Of a DNA stretch of 64,000 nt, positions 53,822 to 63,400 are shown piece after piece (the stretch's first letter is position 1; every line of letters starts with the position of its first letter). A program made the position numbers and the translations under genes. Source of the stretch: DATJGS01 sp035494735 (GTDB lineage Bacteria > Eisenbacteria > RBG-16-71-46). The notes under the pieces are model-generated. The model did not search any database. It was not told where the DNA came from and was given only the letters and a program-made list of their open reading frames with translations. Location: the NCBI GenBank assembly GCA_035494735.1, contig DATJGS010000029.1:23496-87495 (forward strand), in the 5' to 3' direction.

Positions 53822-55820
53822 GCCAGCGCTCCAGCCAGCCGAGCACCTCGGCGTACCAGAAGCGCGAATTGCGCGGCTTCAGGACCCAATGGTTCTCGTC
53901 CGGGAAGTACACGAGCCGCGCCGGGACGCCCTTGGCCTTGAGCACGCCGTAGCACTCGAGACCCTGCGTGACCGGCACGCGGAAGTCGCGCTCGCCGTGG
54001 ATCACCAGCATCGGCGTCTTGAATCCGGCCGCGGCGTGCGCCGGATTGCACGCGTTGATCGCCTCGAGTCCGTCCCACGGCTCGCCGCCGAACGACTGTT
54101 CGCGGCCCTGCGTCACGTCGCTCGCGTATTGCGACAGCGTGTCGTACACACCGGCGTGGTTCACGATGCAGCGGAAGCGGTCCGTGTGACCTTCGATCCA
54201 CGACGCCATGTAGCCGCCGTACGAGCCGCCGGCCGCGGCCATGCGCTGCTCGTCGACGAGCCCGGACGCGATCAGCAGGTCGGTCGCGCGCATGACGTCC
54301 TCGAACGGGCGTTCGGCCCACGCGCCCTGGATGCGGCGCGCGAAGTCCTGGCCCCACGACGTCGAGCCCTGGAAGTTGACGAGCGCGACGACGTGCCCCG
54401 GCGCCGCGAACAACTGCGCGTTCCAGCGCGCGTGGAACGCGTCGGCGCTGATAGCGTGCGGCCCGCCATGGATGACGTGCACGAGCGGATAGCGCCGGCC
54501 CTCCTCGTACTCGGGCGGCAGCACGACGTACATCTGGACCTGTTCGCCCTTCGCGCCCTCGACAGGGATCTCGCGCACCTCGCCGGTCGCGAAGCGCGAC
54601 GTCGCCGCTTCCGTGAAGCGCGTGAGGCGCTGGAGCCCGGCGCCGTCCGCCCCCGCCGCGTACACCTCGACGGGCGCGACGAGCGTCTGCAGCCCGAACA
54701 CGAAGCGGCCGTCCGGGCCCACGTCGAAGCCGGAGGACGCGCCGCCGCGCACGCGACGCTCGGGCGCGGCCGCGCCGGGCACGAGCGTGAACAACGACAC
54801 GCGGCCGTCCTCCTCGGCCTCGAACGCGATCCGCCCGTCGGCCACGAACTCCCAGTGCAGCGGCGTCAGGTCCCAGTCCACGAGGACCGCGTGGTGCGTC
54901 GCCGTCGCGCGATCGAAGCGCATGAGGCGGATGCGGTCGGCGTAGTACAGGGGCTCGACCTGCTGGCCGTAGAGCAGGCTGCGCCCGTCCGGGCTGTAGC
55001 GCGGGCGCGACTCCTCGGTCGCGCGGTCCGGCGTGAGGCACGTGATCGCGCCGCCGGCCACCGGCACCGTGAACAGGGCGCTGCGCATCTGCGAGCGCTT
55101 CAAGTCGAACAGGATTCCGGCGTACGCCACTTCGCGCCCGTCCGGCGAGACGTCGAACTGGCCGCTCGGCTCCATGAAGTCGAACCACGTCGTGCTGTCC
55201 GGCGTCAGGTCGCGCAGCGCGCTCGTGGCCAGGTCGAGCACGAACAGATGCGGCACCTCCCCGCCGGTGAGCCACGTGTCCCAGAAACGAAACACGCGCT
55301 CTTCGGTCACGTGCGCCTTCACCGGATCCTCGTCGCGGCGCGCGATCTCGGCGGTCGTGGCCTCGATCGTCAGGTGGCCCTTCAGCAACGTGCCCACGAA
55401 TACGAGTCCCTTGCCGTCGGGCAGCCAATGCGGGTCGAAGGCGCCGAGCGGCAGCGACGTCACCGCGCGCGCTTCGCCACCGTCGAGCGGCAGGACGTGG
55501 ATCTGCGGGCGGCCCTTGTCGTCCTTGCGCACGAACGCGAGCTGCCGGCCGTCCGGCGAGAACGCGGGCTCGCTGCTCGACGCGCTCGCGCCGGTCAGCG
55601 CGACGGGATCGCCGCCCTTGACGGCGCCGCGCCAGATGCGGCTCGTGCCCTTGTTCTTCTCCATGTCGTACTCGGTGACGACGACGCAGAACGTCTGTCC
55701 GTCCGGCGACAGCACGGGCGCGCCGACCCGCGGGATGGCCCACAGGTCTTCGGCGGTCATGGGGCGCGGACCCTTGCGGGCGGCGTGGATCACGGTGGAC
55801 GGCGTGGTCATGACGGACAT
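53811..55820 (-). CDS. S9-family serine peptidase (prolyl oligopeptidase/acylaminoacyl peptidase type)
   Basis: A 669-residue peptidase. Residues about 25-410 form a beta-propeller with SPDG-type turns (PVLSPDGQTF, PAFSPDGRQL, DVSPDGREV, RYSPDGRSL) that screens substrates. Residues about 415-669 are the alpha/beta-hydrolase domain: HVIHGGPHA oxyanion region, nucleophile Ser533 in GGSYGGYMAS, Asp612 in HGERDFRVPV and His644 in ENHWVLKP. The triad is complete. There is no signal peptide, so it is probably a cytoplasmic oligopeptidase involved in peptide turnover. The ATG at 55820 follows GGGAGAG; a TAGAAT -10 lies on the minus strand at 55865-55870. It is divergent from aceE. Confidence 0.95.
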   Translation of the reverse strand: MSVMTTPSTVIHAARKGPRPMTAEDLWAIPRVGAPVLSPDGQTFCVVVTEYDMEKNKGTSRIWRGAVKGGDPVALTGASASSSEPAFSPDGRQLAFVRKDDKGRPQIHVLPLDGGEARAVTSLPLGAFDPHWLPDGKGLVFVGTLLKGHLTIEATTAEIARRDEDPVKAHVTEERVFRFWDTWLTGGEVPHLFVLDLATSALRDLTPDSTTWFDFMEPSGQFDVSPDGREVAYAGILFDLKRSQMRSALFTVPVAGGAITCLTPDRATEESRPRYSPDGRSLLYGQQVEPLYYADRIRLMRFDRATATHHAVLVDWDLTPLHWEFVADGRIAFEAEEDGRVSLFTLVPGAAAPERRVRGGASSGFDVGPDGRFVFGLQTLVAPVEVYAAGADGAGLQRLTRFTEAATSRFATGEVREIPVEGAKGEQVQMYVVLPPEYEEGRRYPLVHVIHGGPHAISADAFHARWNAQLFAAPGHVVALVNFQGSTSWGQDFARRIQGAWAERPFEDVMRATDLLIASGLVDEQRMAAAGGSYGGYMASWIEGHTDRFRCIVNHAGVYDTLSQYASDVTQGREQSFGGEPWDGLEAINACNPAHAAAGFKTPMLVIHGERDFRVPVTQGLECYGVLKAKGVPARLVYFPDENHWVLKPRNSRFWYAEVLGWLERWLKN

Positions 55821-56155
55821 GGCGCTCTCCCAGGAGGTCGTGGGCCGGGACGGGACGGGCGCGAATTCTAGCAGCGGCGGCGGCGCGCCGGAACCCGGCG
55901 CGACGAGGCGCGCTCAGGGTATCGCGCTGCGGCCGTTGAGGCTTTCTTCATGGCGGGGGGAAGGCCATGCGCCGCGCCGGTTCCGGGCTCTCACCCGTCG
56001 CCAAACCTCCGGGTCCGGATGCGCTATGCTGCGGCGTTCGCTGCAACCAGCGTCGCGGGCCCGGTTGGAACCAGCCGGGTCCGAGCGCGCCACGAGCCTC
56101 GCCTCGCTCGCCAGTCATTTTGGGCCGCCCGCGCGGCCATTGGAGAAGCGCCATC
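55821..56155. other. divergent intergenic region, S9 peptidase / aceE
   Basis: About 335 bases with no credible gene. On the minus strand TAGAAT (55870-55865) matches the -10 consensus at five of six positions, 45 bases before the peptidase start, although its -35 is poor. On the plus strand TATGCT at 56025-56030 could be a -10 for aceE, leaving a leader of about 120 bases. No riboswitch or operator repeat is evident. Confidence 0.4.
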
Positions 56156-58927
56156 ATGAGCACCGAGACCACGCCGTCCGTCCCCGTCCCGCCTGCCGGC
56201 GGGCCTCCTCTTCGCGATCGCCGAGAGTCGGAACGCTTCCAGCTCGGCATGCTGGGCGGATTCAAGCGCCAGCTCCCGGACGCGGATCCGGTCGAAACCC
56301 AGGAATGGGTCGAGGCGCTCGACGCGATCGTCCAGACCCAGGGGCGCGAGCGCGCGGACTTCCTGCTGCGCCGCGTGCTCAAGCGCGCGCGCCAGCTGCA
56401 GGTCGGGCTGCCCGGACTCGTCCAGTCGCGCTACATGAACACGCTTTCGCCGGAACAGGAGCCGCCCTTCCCCGGCGACGAGAACCTCGAGCTGCACATC
56501 CGCCGCATCATCCGCTGGAACGCGGTCGTCATGGTGCTGCGCGCGAACCATCTGTTCTCGGGAATCGGCGGACATCTCTCGACGTACGCGTCGGCGGCGA
56601 GCCTCTACGAGGTCGGGTTCAACCACTTCTTCCGCGGCAAGGACGACGGCCAGACCGGCGATCAGGTGTTCTACCAGGGCCACGCCGCGCCCGGCATGTA
56701 CGCGCGCGCGTTCCTCGAGGGACGGCTGAGCGAGTCGCAGCTCGATCACTTCCGCCGCGAGGTCGTGCGCGGCCAGGGCCTGTCGTCGTATCCGCATCCG
56801 CGTCTGATGCCGGAGTTCTGGGAATACCCCACGGTCTCGATGGGCCTCGGACCGATCAACGCGATCTATCAGGCGCGCTTCAACCGTTACCTGCACGCGC
56901 GCGGCATCGCCGACACGTCGAACTCGCGGGTCTGGGCGTTCGTCGGCGACGGCGAGACCGACGAGCCCGAGGCCGTCGGCGCGCTGCCACTCGCGGCGCG
57001 TGACGGGCTCGACAACCTGACGTTCGTCGTCAACTGCAACCTGCAGCGTCTCGACGGGCCGGTGCGCGGCAACAGCAAGATCATCCAGGAGCTGGAGGCC
57101 ACGTTCACCGGGGCCGGGTGGAACGTGATCAAGGTGATCTGGGCGCGCGAATGGGACGCGCTGCTCGCCCAGGACTACGAAGGCGCGCTCATCGACCGCA
57201 TGAACGAGACGGTGGACGGCGACTGGCTCAAGTACGCGGTCGAGACCGGCGGCTACATCCGCGAGCACTTCTTCGGCACCGATCCGCGGCTGCTCAAGAT
57301 GGTCGAGCACCTGAGCGACGACGACATCAAGCGACTGCGCCGCGGCGGCCATGACTATCGCAAGCTGTACGCCGCGTACAGCGCGGCCGTCGCGCACCGC
57401 GGGCAGCCCACCGCGATCCTGGCCCAGACCGTCAAGGGCTGGACGCTCGGCCCCGTCGCCGAGGCGCGCAACATGACGCACCAGATGAAGAAGTTGAAGA
57501 CGGACGAGCTGAAGAAGTTCCGCGACCGGCTCGAGCTGCCGATCTCGGATCGCCAGCTCGACAACCCGCCCTACTACCACCCGGGCGCGAAGAGCGACGA
57601 GGTGCAGTACATGCTCGAACGCCGGCGCGCACTCGGCGGCTGCATCCCCAAGCGCATCGTCCGTTCGAAGCCGTTGCCCGCGCCGCCCGCGAAGGCGTTC
57701 GCCGAATTCGCGGCCGGGACCGGCGAGAACCAGGCCGTGTCCACGACCATGGTGCTCGCGAAGCTCGTGCGCAACCTGCTCCGCGATCCGGCGTACGGCT
57801 CGCGCGTCGTCCCGATCATTCCCGACGAGGCGCGCACGTTCGGCATGGAAGTGCTGTTCCGCGAGATCGGAATCTACGCCGCGCACGGCCAGCGTTACGA
57901 GCCCGTCGACTCCAAGCTCGTGCTGTCCTACACCGAGAAACCGAACGGCCAGCTGCTGGAGGAGGGCATCACCGAGAGCGGCTCGATGGCGTCGTTCACG
58001 GCCGCGGGCACGAGCTACGCGACGCACGGCCAGCCGATGATCCCGTTTTACATCTTCTACTCGATGTTCGGATTCCAGCGCACCGGCGACCTGTGCTGGG
58101 CGTTCGGCGACATCCGCGGCCGCGGCTTCATGCTCGGCGCGACGGCCGGACGCACGACGCTGAACGGTGAAGGGTTGCAGCACGAGGACGGCCACAGCCA
58201 CGTGCTCGCGTCGACGATCCCGAACCTCAAGGCCTACGACCCGGCGTTCGCGTACGAAGTCGCGACGATCGTGCGCGAGGGCTTGAAGCGCATGTTCGTG
58301 GACGGCGAGGACATTTTCTACTACCTCACGCTCTACAATCAGGACTACCCGATGCCGCCGATGCCGACGGGCGTCGAGGAAGGCATCCTGCAGGGCATGT
58401 ACCTGTACCGCTCGGCCGTGCAGCAGGCCAAGCGCCGCGCGCAGTTGTTCGGCAGCGGCGTCATGCTCCTCGAGGCGCTGCGCGCGCAGGAGATCCTGGC
58501 CGCGAAGTTCGACGTCGCCGCCGACGTGTGGAGCGTGACGAGCTACGCGGAGTTGCGCAACGAAGCGCTCGGTGTCGAGCGCTGGAATCGCCTGCACCCG
58601 GCGGATCCGCCGCGCGTGCCGCGCGTCACCAAGGCGCTGCAGTCGGCGGCCGGCCCGGTCATCGCGTGCACGGATTTCATCAAGGCCGTGCCCGACATGA
58701 TCGCGCGCTGGGTGCCGGCGCCGTACACGCCGCTCGGCACCGACGGCTTCGGCCGCAGCGACACGCGCGAGGCGCTGCGCCGGCACTTCGAGATCGACGC
58801 CGAGCACATCGTGGTCGCGACGCTGAGCGCGTTGATGCGCCAGGGCCAGGTCGAGCCCGGTGTCGTCGTGCGCGCGATCCAGGACTTCGGCATCGACCCG
58901 GAGCGCGTGGAGCCGCGGCAGGCGTAG
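56156..58927 (+). CDS. aceE: pyruvate dehydrogenase E1 component, homodimeric type
   Basis: A 923-residue thiamine-diphosphate enzyme that decarboxylates pyruvate and passes the acetyl group to lipoyl-E2. The length and features fit the E. coli-type single-chain E1: IRWNAVVMVLRANHLFSGIG, YPHPRLMPEFWEYPTVSMGL, the TPP/Mg motif GDGE (264-267) leading to NCNLQRLDGPVRGN (Asn293), the middle ESGSMASFTAAGTSY, and QHEDGHSHVLAST. The C-terminal domain is complete. E2 (aceF) and E3 (lpd) are not adjacent; the next gene is on the other strand, so those subunits must be elsewhere. GGAGA nine bases before the ATG at 56156 supports the start. The upstream 335-base region should hold its promoter. Confidence 0.97.
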   Translation: MSTETTPSVPVPPAGGPPLRDRRESERFQLGMLGGFKRQLPDADPVETQEWVEALDAIVQTQGRERADFLLRRVLKRARQLQVGLPGLVQSRYMNTLSPEQEPPFPGDENLELHIRRIIRWNAVVMVLRANHLFSGIGGHLSTYASAASLYEVGFNHFFRGKDDGQTGDQVFYQGHAAPGMYARAFLEGRLSESQLDHFRREVVRGQGLSSYPHPRLMPEFWEYPTVSMGLGPINAIYQARFNRYLHARGIADTSNSRVWAFVGDGETDEPEAVGALPLAARDGLDNLTFVVNCNLQRLDGPVRGNSKIIQELEATFTGAGWNVIKVIWAREWDALLAQDYEGALIDRMNETVDGDWLKYAVETGGYIREHFFGTDPRLLKMVEHLSDDDIKRLRRGGHDYRKLYAAYSAAVAHRGQPTAILAQTVKGWTLGPVAEARNMTHQMKKLKTDELKKFRDRLELPISDRQLDNPPYYHPGAKSDEVQYMLERRRALGGCIPKRIVRSKPLPAPPAKAFAEFAAGTGENQAVSTTMVLAKLVRNLLRDPAYGSRVVPIIPDEARTFGMEVLFREIGIYAAHGQRYEPVDSKLVLSYTEKPNGQLLEEGITESGSMASFTAAGTSYATHGQPMIPFYIFYSMFGFQRTGDLCWAFGDIRGRGFMLGATAGRTTLNGEGLQHEDGHSHVLASTIPNLKAYDPAFAYEVATIVREGLKRMFVDGEDIFYYLTLYNQDYPMPPMPTGVEEGILQGMYLYRSAVQQAKRRAQLFGSGVMLLEALRAQEILAAKFDVAADVWSVTSYAELRNEALGVERWNRLHPADPPRVPRVTKALQSAAGPVIACTDFIKAVPDMIARWVPAPYTPLGTDGFGRSDTREALRRHFEIDAEHIVVATLSALMRQGQVEPGVVVRAIQDFGIDPERVEPRQA

Positions 58928-58954
58928 CGCACCGCGCGAGCCCGGCGCGTTCGG

Positions 58955-59563
58955 CTACGCGGGCGCGCCCGCCATCATCGCTTCGAGGCGCGCCTTCACT
59001 GCCGGCCACTCGTCGTCGAGGATGCTGAAGTAGACGGTGTCGCGCGTTTCGCCGTTCTCGCGCACCGTGTGCTTGCGCAGCGTGCCCTCTTGGACGCAGC
59101 CCAGGCGCTTCATGGCGTTCTGCGACGGCAGGTTCAGGTGGCTCGTCTTCAGTTCGACGCGGGCCAGCCGCAACGTCTCGAACGCGTGGGACAACATCAG
59201 GTACTTGGCCTCGGTGTTGACGTAGGTGCGCCGGAACGGCCGGCCGACCCACGTCCAGCCGATCTCCAGACGGCGGTGCTCGAGCGCGATGTTCGCGTAG
59301 CGCGTGCAGCCCGCGACGCGTCCGCTCGGCTTGTCGATGGTCGCGAACGGCAGGGACACACCGCGCTCGCGCTCGTCCAGGGCGATGTCGAGATAGCGCT
59401 TCAGCTCGGCTTCGTCGTGGATGATCGCGGTCGTGAAGCGCCACAGGTCGGGATCGAGCCCGATCGCGCGCAGGCCGTCCCAATGTTTCGAGAGATCGAG
59501 CGGCTCCATGCGCACGCGCCGCCCGTCCAGCGTGACGGGTTGAAGCGAAGTGGGTGGGGTCAT
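58955..59563 (-). CDS. GNAT acetyltransferase, RimJ/RimL-like
   Basis: A 202-residue GNAT_3-type N-acetyltransferase: LDGRRVRMEPLDLSKHWDGL, SLPFATIDKPSGRVAGCTRY, the acetyl-CoA-binding region IGWTWVGRPFRRTYVNTEAK and YLMLSHAFETLRLARVELKT, and NAMKRLGCVQEGTLRKHTVR. The family acetylates N-terminal amines of ribosomal proteins or small-molecule amines, and the exact acceptor cannot be deduced. The ATG at 59563 begins just before the domain; a longer frame upstream has shadow-like composition. It is convergent with aceE, 27 bases from its stop, and divergent from the small barrel gene. Confidence 0.9.
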   Translation of the reverse strand: MTPPTSLQPVTLDGRRVRMEPLDLSKHWDGLRAIGLDPDLWRFTTAIIHDEAELKRYLDIALDERERGVSLPFATIDKPSGRVAGCTRYANIALEHRRLEIGWTWVGRPFRRTYVNTEAKYLMLSHAFETLRLARVELKTSHLNLPSQNAMKRLGCVQEGTLRKHTVRENGETRDTVYFSILDDEWPAVKARLEAMMAGAPA

Positions 59564-59761
59564 GCCGCGCACGATAACGCGGCGGCCGGGGTCGCGTGCA
59601 AGCGGGCGCGCCTCCCGCGCGCGGCGGAACCGCGGCGGCGCACTCGAGCCCCGCGACTTGTCGAGCCGCCGGGCCATGTCATACGTTCGGCTTGCCGCGC
59701 TGGGCCGCATCGCCTGTGGCCGTACGAGCTGAAACGCAGCCCCCAAACTCGTGAGGTACTC

Positions 59762-60403
59762 ATGAAGTCCCCGCTCCGCCGTCTCCTGCTGTCCCTGACC
59801 ATCGCTTCGTCCTTCACCGTTCCCGCGCTGGCCTCAGCGGCCGTCGAGTTCACGCCGGTCATCGGCGTCGTGCATCCGCTGAAGGCGCAATACGTGGACT
59901 TCGGCACGCCGCTCGTGTTCGGGCTCTCGACGTCCGCCGCGTACGGCGCGCGCGTCACGTGGTGGGCGCAGCGACGCGTCGCGCTCGAGGCGTCGGCCGT
60001 CGGCGCCGGGACCATGCTGAAGCTCGTCGGCGGCGGCGCGATCGACTCGCCGGGCACGCTGTTCCAGGGCGACGGCCGCGTGCGCTTCCGCTTGAACCCG
60101 GCGAACCCGACGAATCACTTCGATCTCATCGGCGGCGTCGGCCTCTCGGACGCGCAGTTCGAGCTGACCGACTTCCTGGATCGTTCCGGCATCAAGCGCA
60201 AGGCGCGCACCGAGTGGGTGGTGGGCGCGGGCGCGACGGTCGACGTCTGGTCGAACGCGGCGTTGCGCATCGATGTCGAGGATCACCTGCACGCGCGGAA
60301 CTTCGAGTTCGATCCAGCGATCTCCGGCCTCAGCCCAGGCGATCGCGGGCAGCAGGACCTGACGTGGACCGCGGGCGTCGTGATCCCGATCTGCAAGCGC
60401 TGA
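59762..60403 (+). CDS. exported small outer-membrane beta-barrel-like protein
   Basis: A 213-residue precursor with a signal peptide (MKSPLRRLLLSLTIASSFTV, cleavage at ALASA-AV). The mature protein is a series of amphipathic beta strands (VVHPLKAQYVDFGTPLVFGL, YGARVTWWAQRRVALEASAV, GRVRFRLNPANPTNHFDLIG, EWVVGAGATVDVWSNAALRI, DLTWTAGVVIPICK), consistent with an eight-strand outer-membrane barrel of the OmpA/OprG type. It has no terminal aromatic residue (ends ICKR). Function is unknown; related proteins are often annotated outer-membrane beta-barrel protein. GAGG five bases before the ATG at 59762 supports the start. It ends 33 bases before a strong palindromic terminator shared with metH. Confidence 0.82.
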   Translation: MKSPLRRLLLSLTIASSFTVPALASAAVEFTPVIGVVHPLKAQYVDFGTPLVFGLSTSAAYGARVTWWAQRRVALEASAVGAGTMLKLVGGGAIDSPGTLFQGDGRVRFRLNPANPTNHFDLIGGVGLSDAQFELTDFLDRSGIKRKARTEWVVGAGATVDVWSNAALRIDVEDHLHARNFEFDPAISGLSPGDRGQQDLTWTAGVVIPICKR

Positions 60404-60436
60404 GAAACGGACGCCGCGAGACGGCGCCGCGATATC

Positions 60437-60474
60437 ACGCCCCGCATCGCGCACGCGTGCGCGATGCGGGGCGT
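60437..60474. terminator. perfect 38-base palindrome, bidirectional terminator
   Basis: Two exact 19-base inverted arms (ACGCCCCGCATCGCGCACG and its complement) meet with no spacer between the convergent small-barrel and metH stops. On either strand it would fold to a very stable hairpin with a minimal loop. No U-tract follows on the plus strand beyond CTTT. Confidence 0.6.
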
Positions 60475-60479
60475 CCGCT

Positions 60480-63400
60480 TTACGCCTTCACCATGTAGTA
60501 CATCGCCGCCGGGTGGTGGACGATGATCGCCGACGTCGAGGCCTCGGGCACGAGCTGGAACGCGCTCGTCAGTGACACGCCGATGTGCCGCTCCGGGTCG
60601 AGCAGCTTGAACAGCTTGGCCTGGTCCGCCAGGTCGGGACACGCGCTGTAGCCGAACGAGTAGCGCTTGCCCCGACCGTCTTCGAGGCCCAGCTCGCGAC
60701 GCACCTTCGCGTGGTGCCACTCGGCCAGGCCTTCGGCCGCGGACACGCCGAGGCCGTGCACGAACAGCGCCTTGGCGTATTCGCCACGCGCGTTCAGCGC
60801 CTCGCCGAGCTCGTCGACGCGCGGACCGACGGTCACGACCTGGAACGCGACCACGTCGAAGCGGCTGCTGTCGACGGGCATGAAGTAGTCGCTGAGGCAC
60901 AGCCCCTCGCGATCGGCCTGGCGCGGGAACTTGAAGCGCAGCAGCTCCTCGATCTTGCCGCGCGCGTTGAGCGATCCGGGCGCGAACGCGCCGGGGTCGT
61001 ACACGATGAGGTCCTGGCCGTCGCTCTGGCACGGGAAGAAGCCGTACACGCCGCGCGGCATGATCCAGCCTTGGGTTTCGGCCTCGCGCTGCAGCGCGAG
61101 GCGGCGCGGCTCGAAGTCGTCGCGGATCAGGTGATCGTATTCCGCGCCGCTGCCGCGGGCGCCCCAGTGCAGGCGATACAGCGTCTTCAGATCCATGCCG
61201 TCGAACATGCCGGCGTACGGAATGTCCGACGTCGGCGTCTGGCGCGCGCCCCAGAACGGCGGCGCGGGCACCGGGACGTCGCGCGCCACTTCCACCCGGA
61301 AGTCGCGCTGCTTCGCGCTCGACTCCTGCGCGCGCGTCTCGATCTCGGCGGCCTTGGTCTTGAACTCGAACGCCTCGCTGCGGATCTTCTCGACGAGCGC
61401 GGGGCGCTGGGCGTCGTCGGTGAGCGCGTTCATGGTATCGAGCCCCTCGAACGCGTCCTTGCAATAGAACACGCCGGGCGCGTAGAACACCTCGCCGTCG
61501 ACGAGCGCCGCGCGGCGCCCGAAGTTGCGGTTGATGGCCGCGCCGCCGATCAGCACCGGGTACTCGAGCCCGGCGCGATGCAGCTCGCCGACGCAGATCG
61601 GCATCTGCTTGCTCGTCGAGACGAGCAGCGCGGACAGCCCGATCGCCGTCGCCTTCACTTCGCGCGCCTTGTCGAGCACGGTCTGCACCGGCACCTGCTT
61701 GCCCAGATCGAACACGGTGTACCCGTTGTTCGACAGAATCGTCTTCACCAGGTTCTTGCCGATGTCGTGCACGTCGCCGTACACGGTCGCGACCACGACG
61801 CGCCCGCGCGACACGTCCGCACTCTTCTCGAGATACGTCTCGAGGCGGGCCACGGCCTTCTTCATGACCTCGGCGCTCTGCAGCACGAACGGCAGGATCA
61901 GCTCGCCGGCGCCGAACTTGTCGCCGACTTCCTTCATGGCCGGCAGCAGCACCTGGTTCAGCACGGTCACCGGATCCTGGCGCTTCACCGCCTCGTCGAT
62001 CAGCGCTTCGACGCCGGCGGGCTTCCGGTGCAGGATCTGGAAGTGGATCTTGTGCTCGACGTCGAGCGTCGCCTCTTCGGCTTCGTCGGCCTTCTCGCGG
62101 CCCTCGGCGGTGCGACCCTCGAAGTGCGTGATGAGCTGGCTCAGCGCTTCCGGGGTGCGATTGAACACGAGATCGTCGGCGAGCCGGCGATCGTCCTCGC
62201 GGATCTCGGCGTACGGCACGATGTCCGCGGGGTTCACGATGGCCATGTCGAGCCCGGCCTGCACGCAGTGGTACAGGAACACCGAATTCAGGACGGCACG
62301 CGCCTCCTTGCCGAGCCCGAACGACACGTTCGACACGCCGAGGCTGGTGAGCACGCCCGGCAGCTCGCGCTTGATGAGGCGGATGCCCTCGATCGTCTCG
62401 ACCGCCGAATCCACGAACTCCTGGTCCCCGGTCGCGAGCGTGAACGTCAGCGCGTCGAACACGAGCAGCTGCGGCGGCAGCCCGTACTCTTTCGTCACGA
62501 TGTCGTGGATGGTGCGCGCCACCTCGAGTTTGCGCGCCGCGGTCTTGGCCATCCCCGTCGGATCGATGGTCAGCGCGATGACGGCCGCGCCATAGCGCAT
62601 GACGAGCGGCATCACCGCGTCGATGCGCTCGCGGCCGTTCTCCATGTTGATCGAGTTCACGAGCGCGCAGCCCGGGTAGGCCTTCAGCGCCTCGTCGATG
62701 ACGTTCGCTTCCGTCGAGTCGATGACGAGCGGCGCCTCGACCGACAGCGCGAGCTTCTTCACGAGGCGCCGCACTTGCGCGGCCTCGTCCGTGCGTTCGG
62801 TGAGCGCCATGCACACGTCCAGCGTGTGCGCGCCGCCTTCGACCTGGTCGCGCGCGACCGGGATCATGTCCTCGATGCGATCTTCCAGGGCGAGGCGCTT
62901 GATCTTGCGCGAACCCTGCGTGTTCAAGCGCTCGCCGATCAGGAGCGGCCGCGGCTCCTGCTCGAGCGCGGTCGCGGTCATGGCGCTCGACAGCGACCAG
63001 CCGGTCGTGCGCGCGGCGCCCGGCCGCCACGACGCGCGCGGCGTGGGCGCGCGCCGGCCGATGGCCGCGATCTGCGCGCGGATGTGCTCGGGCGTCGTGC
63101 CGCAGCAGCCGCCGACCAGATTGACGCCGAGTTCGTTCACGAACTCGCGCAGCACTTCGGCCATGGGCTCGGGCTTCATCGGATAGACCGTGCGCCCGCC
63201 GTCGTTGATGGGCAGCCCGGCATTCGGGATGCAGTGGATCGGCGTGCTGGCGTTCTGCGCCAGGTAGCGGATCGCGTCGCGCATGAGGTCGGGCCCGGTC
63301 GAGCAGTTGAGCCCGATGATGTCGACGCGCATCGCCTCCAGCGTGGCCAGCGCCCCGCGGATGTCCGTGCCGAGCAGCATGCGGCCCGATGGATCGAGCG

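Noticed and set aside
56024..58807. Minus-strand open frame of about 930 codons opposite aceE
   Set aside because: A GC-driven antisense shadow with no recognisable domains.
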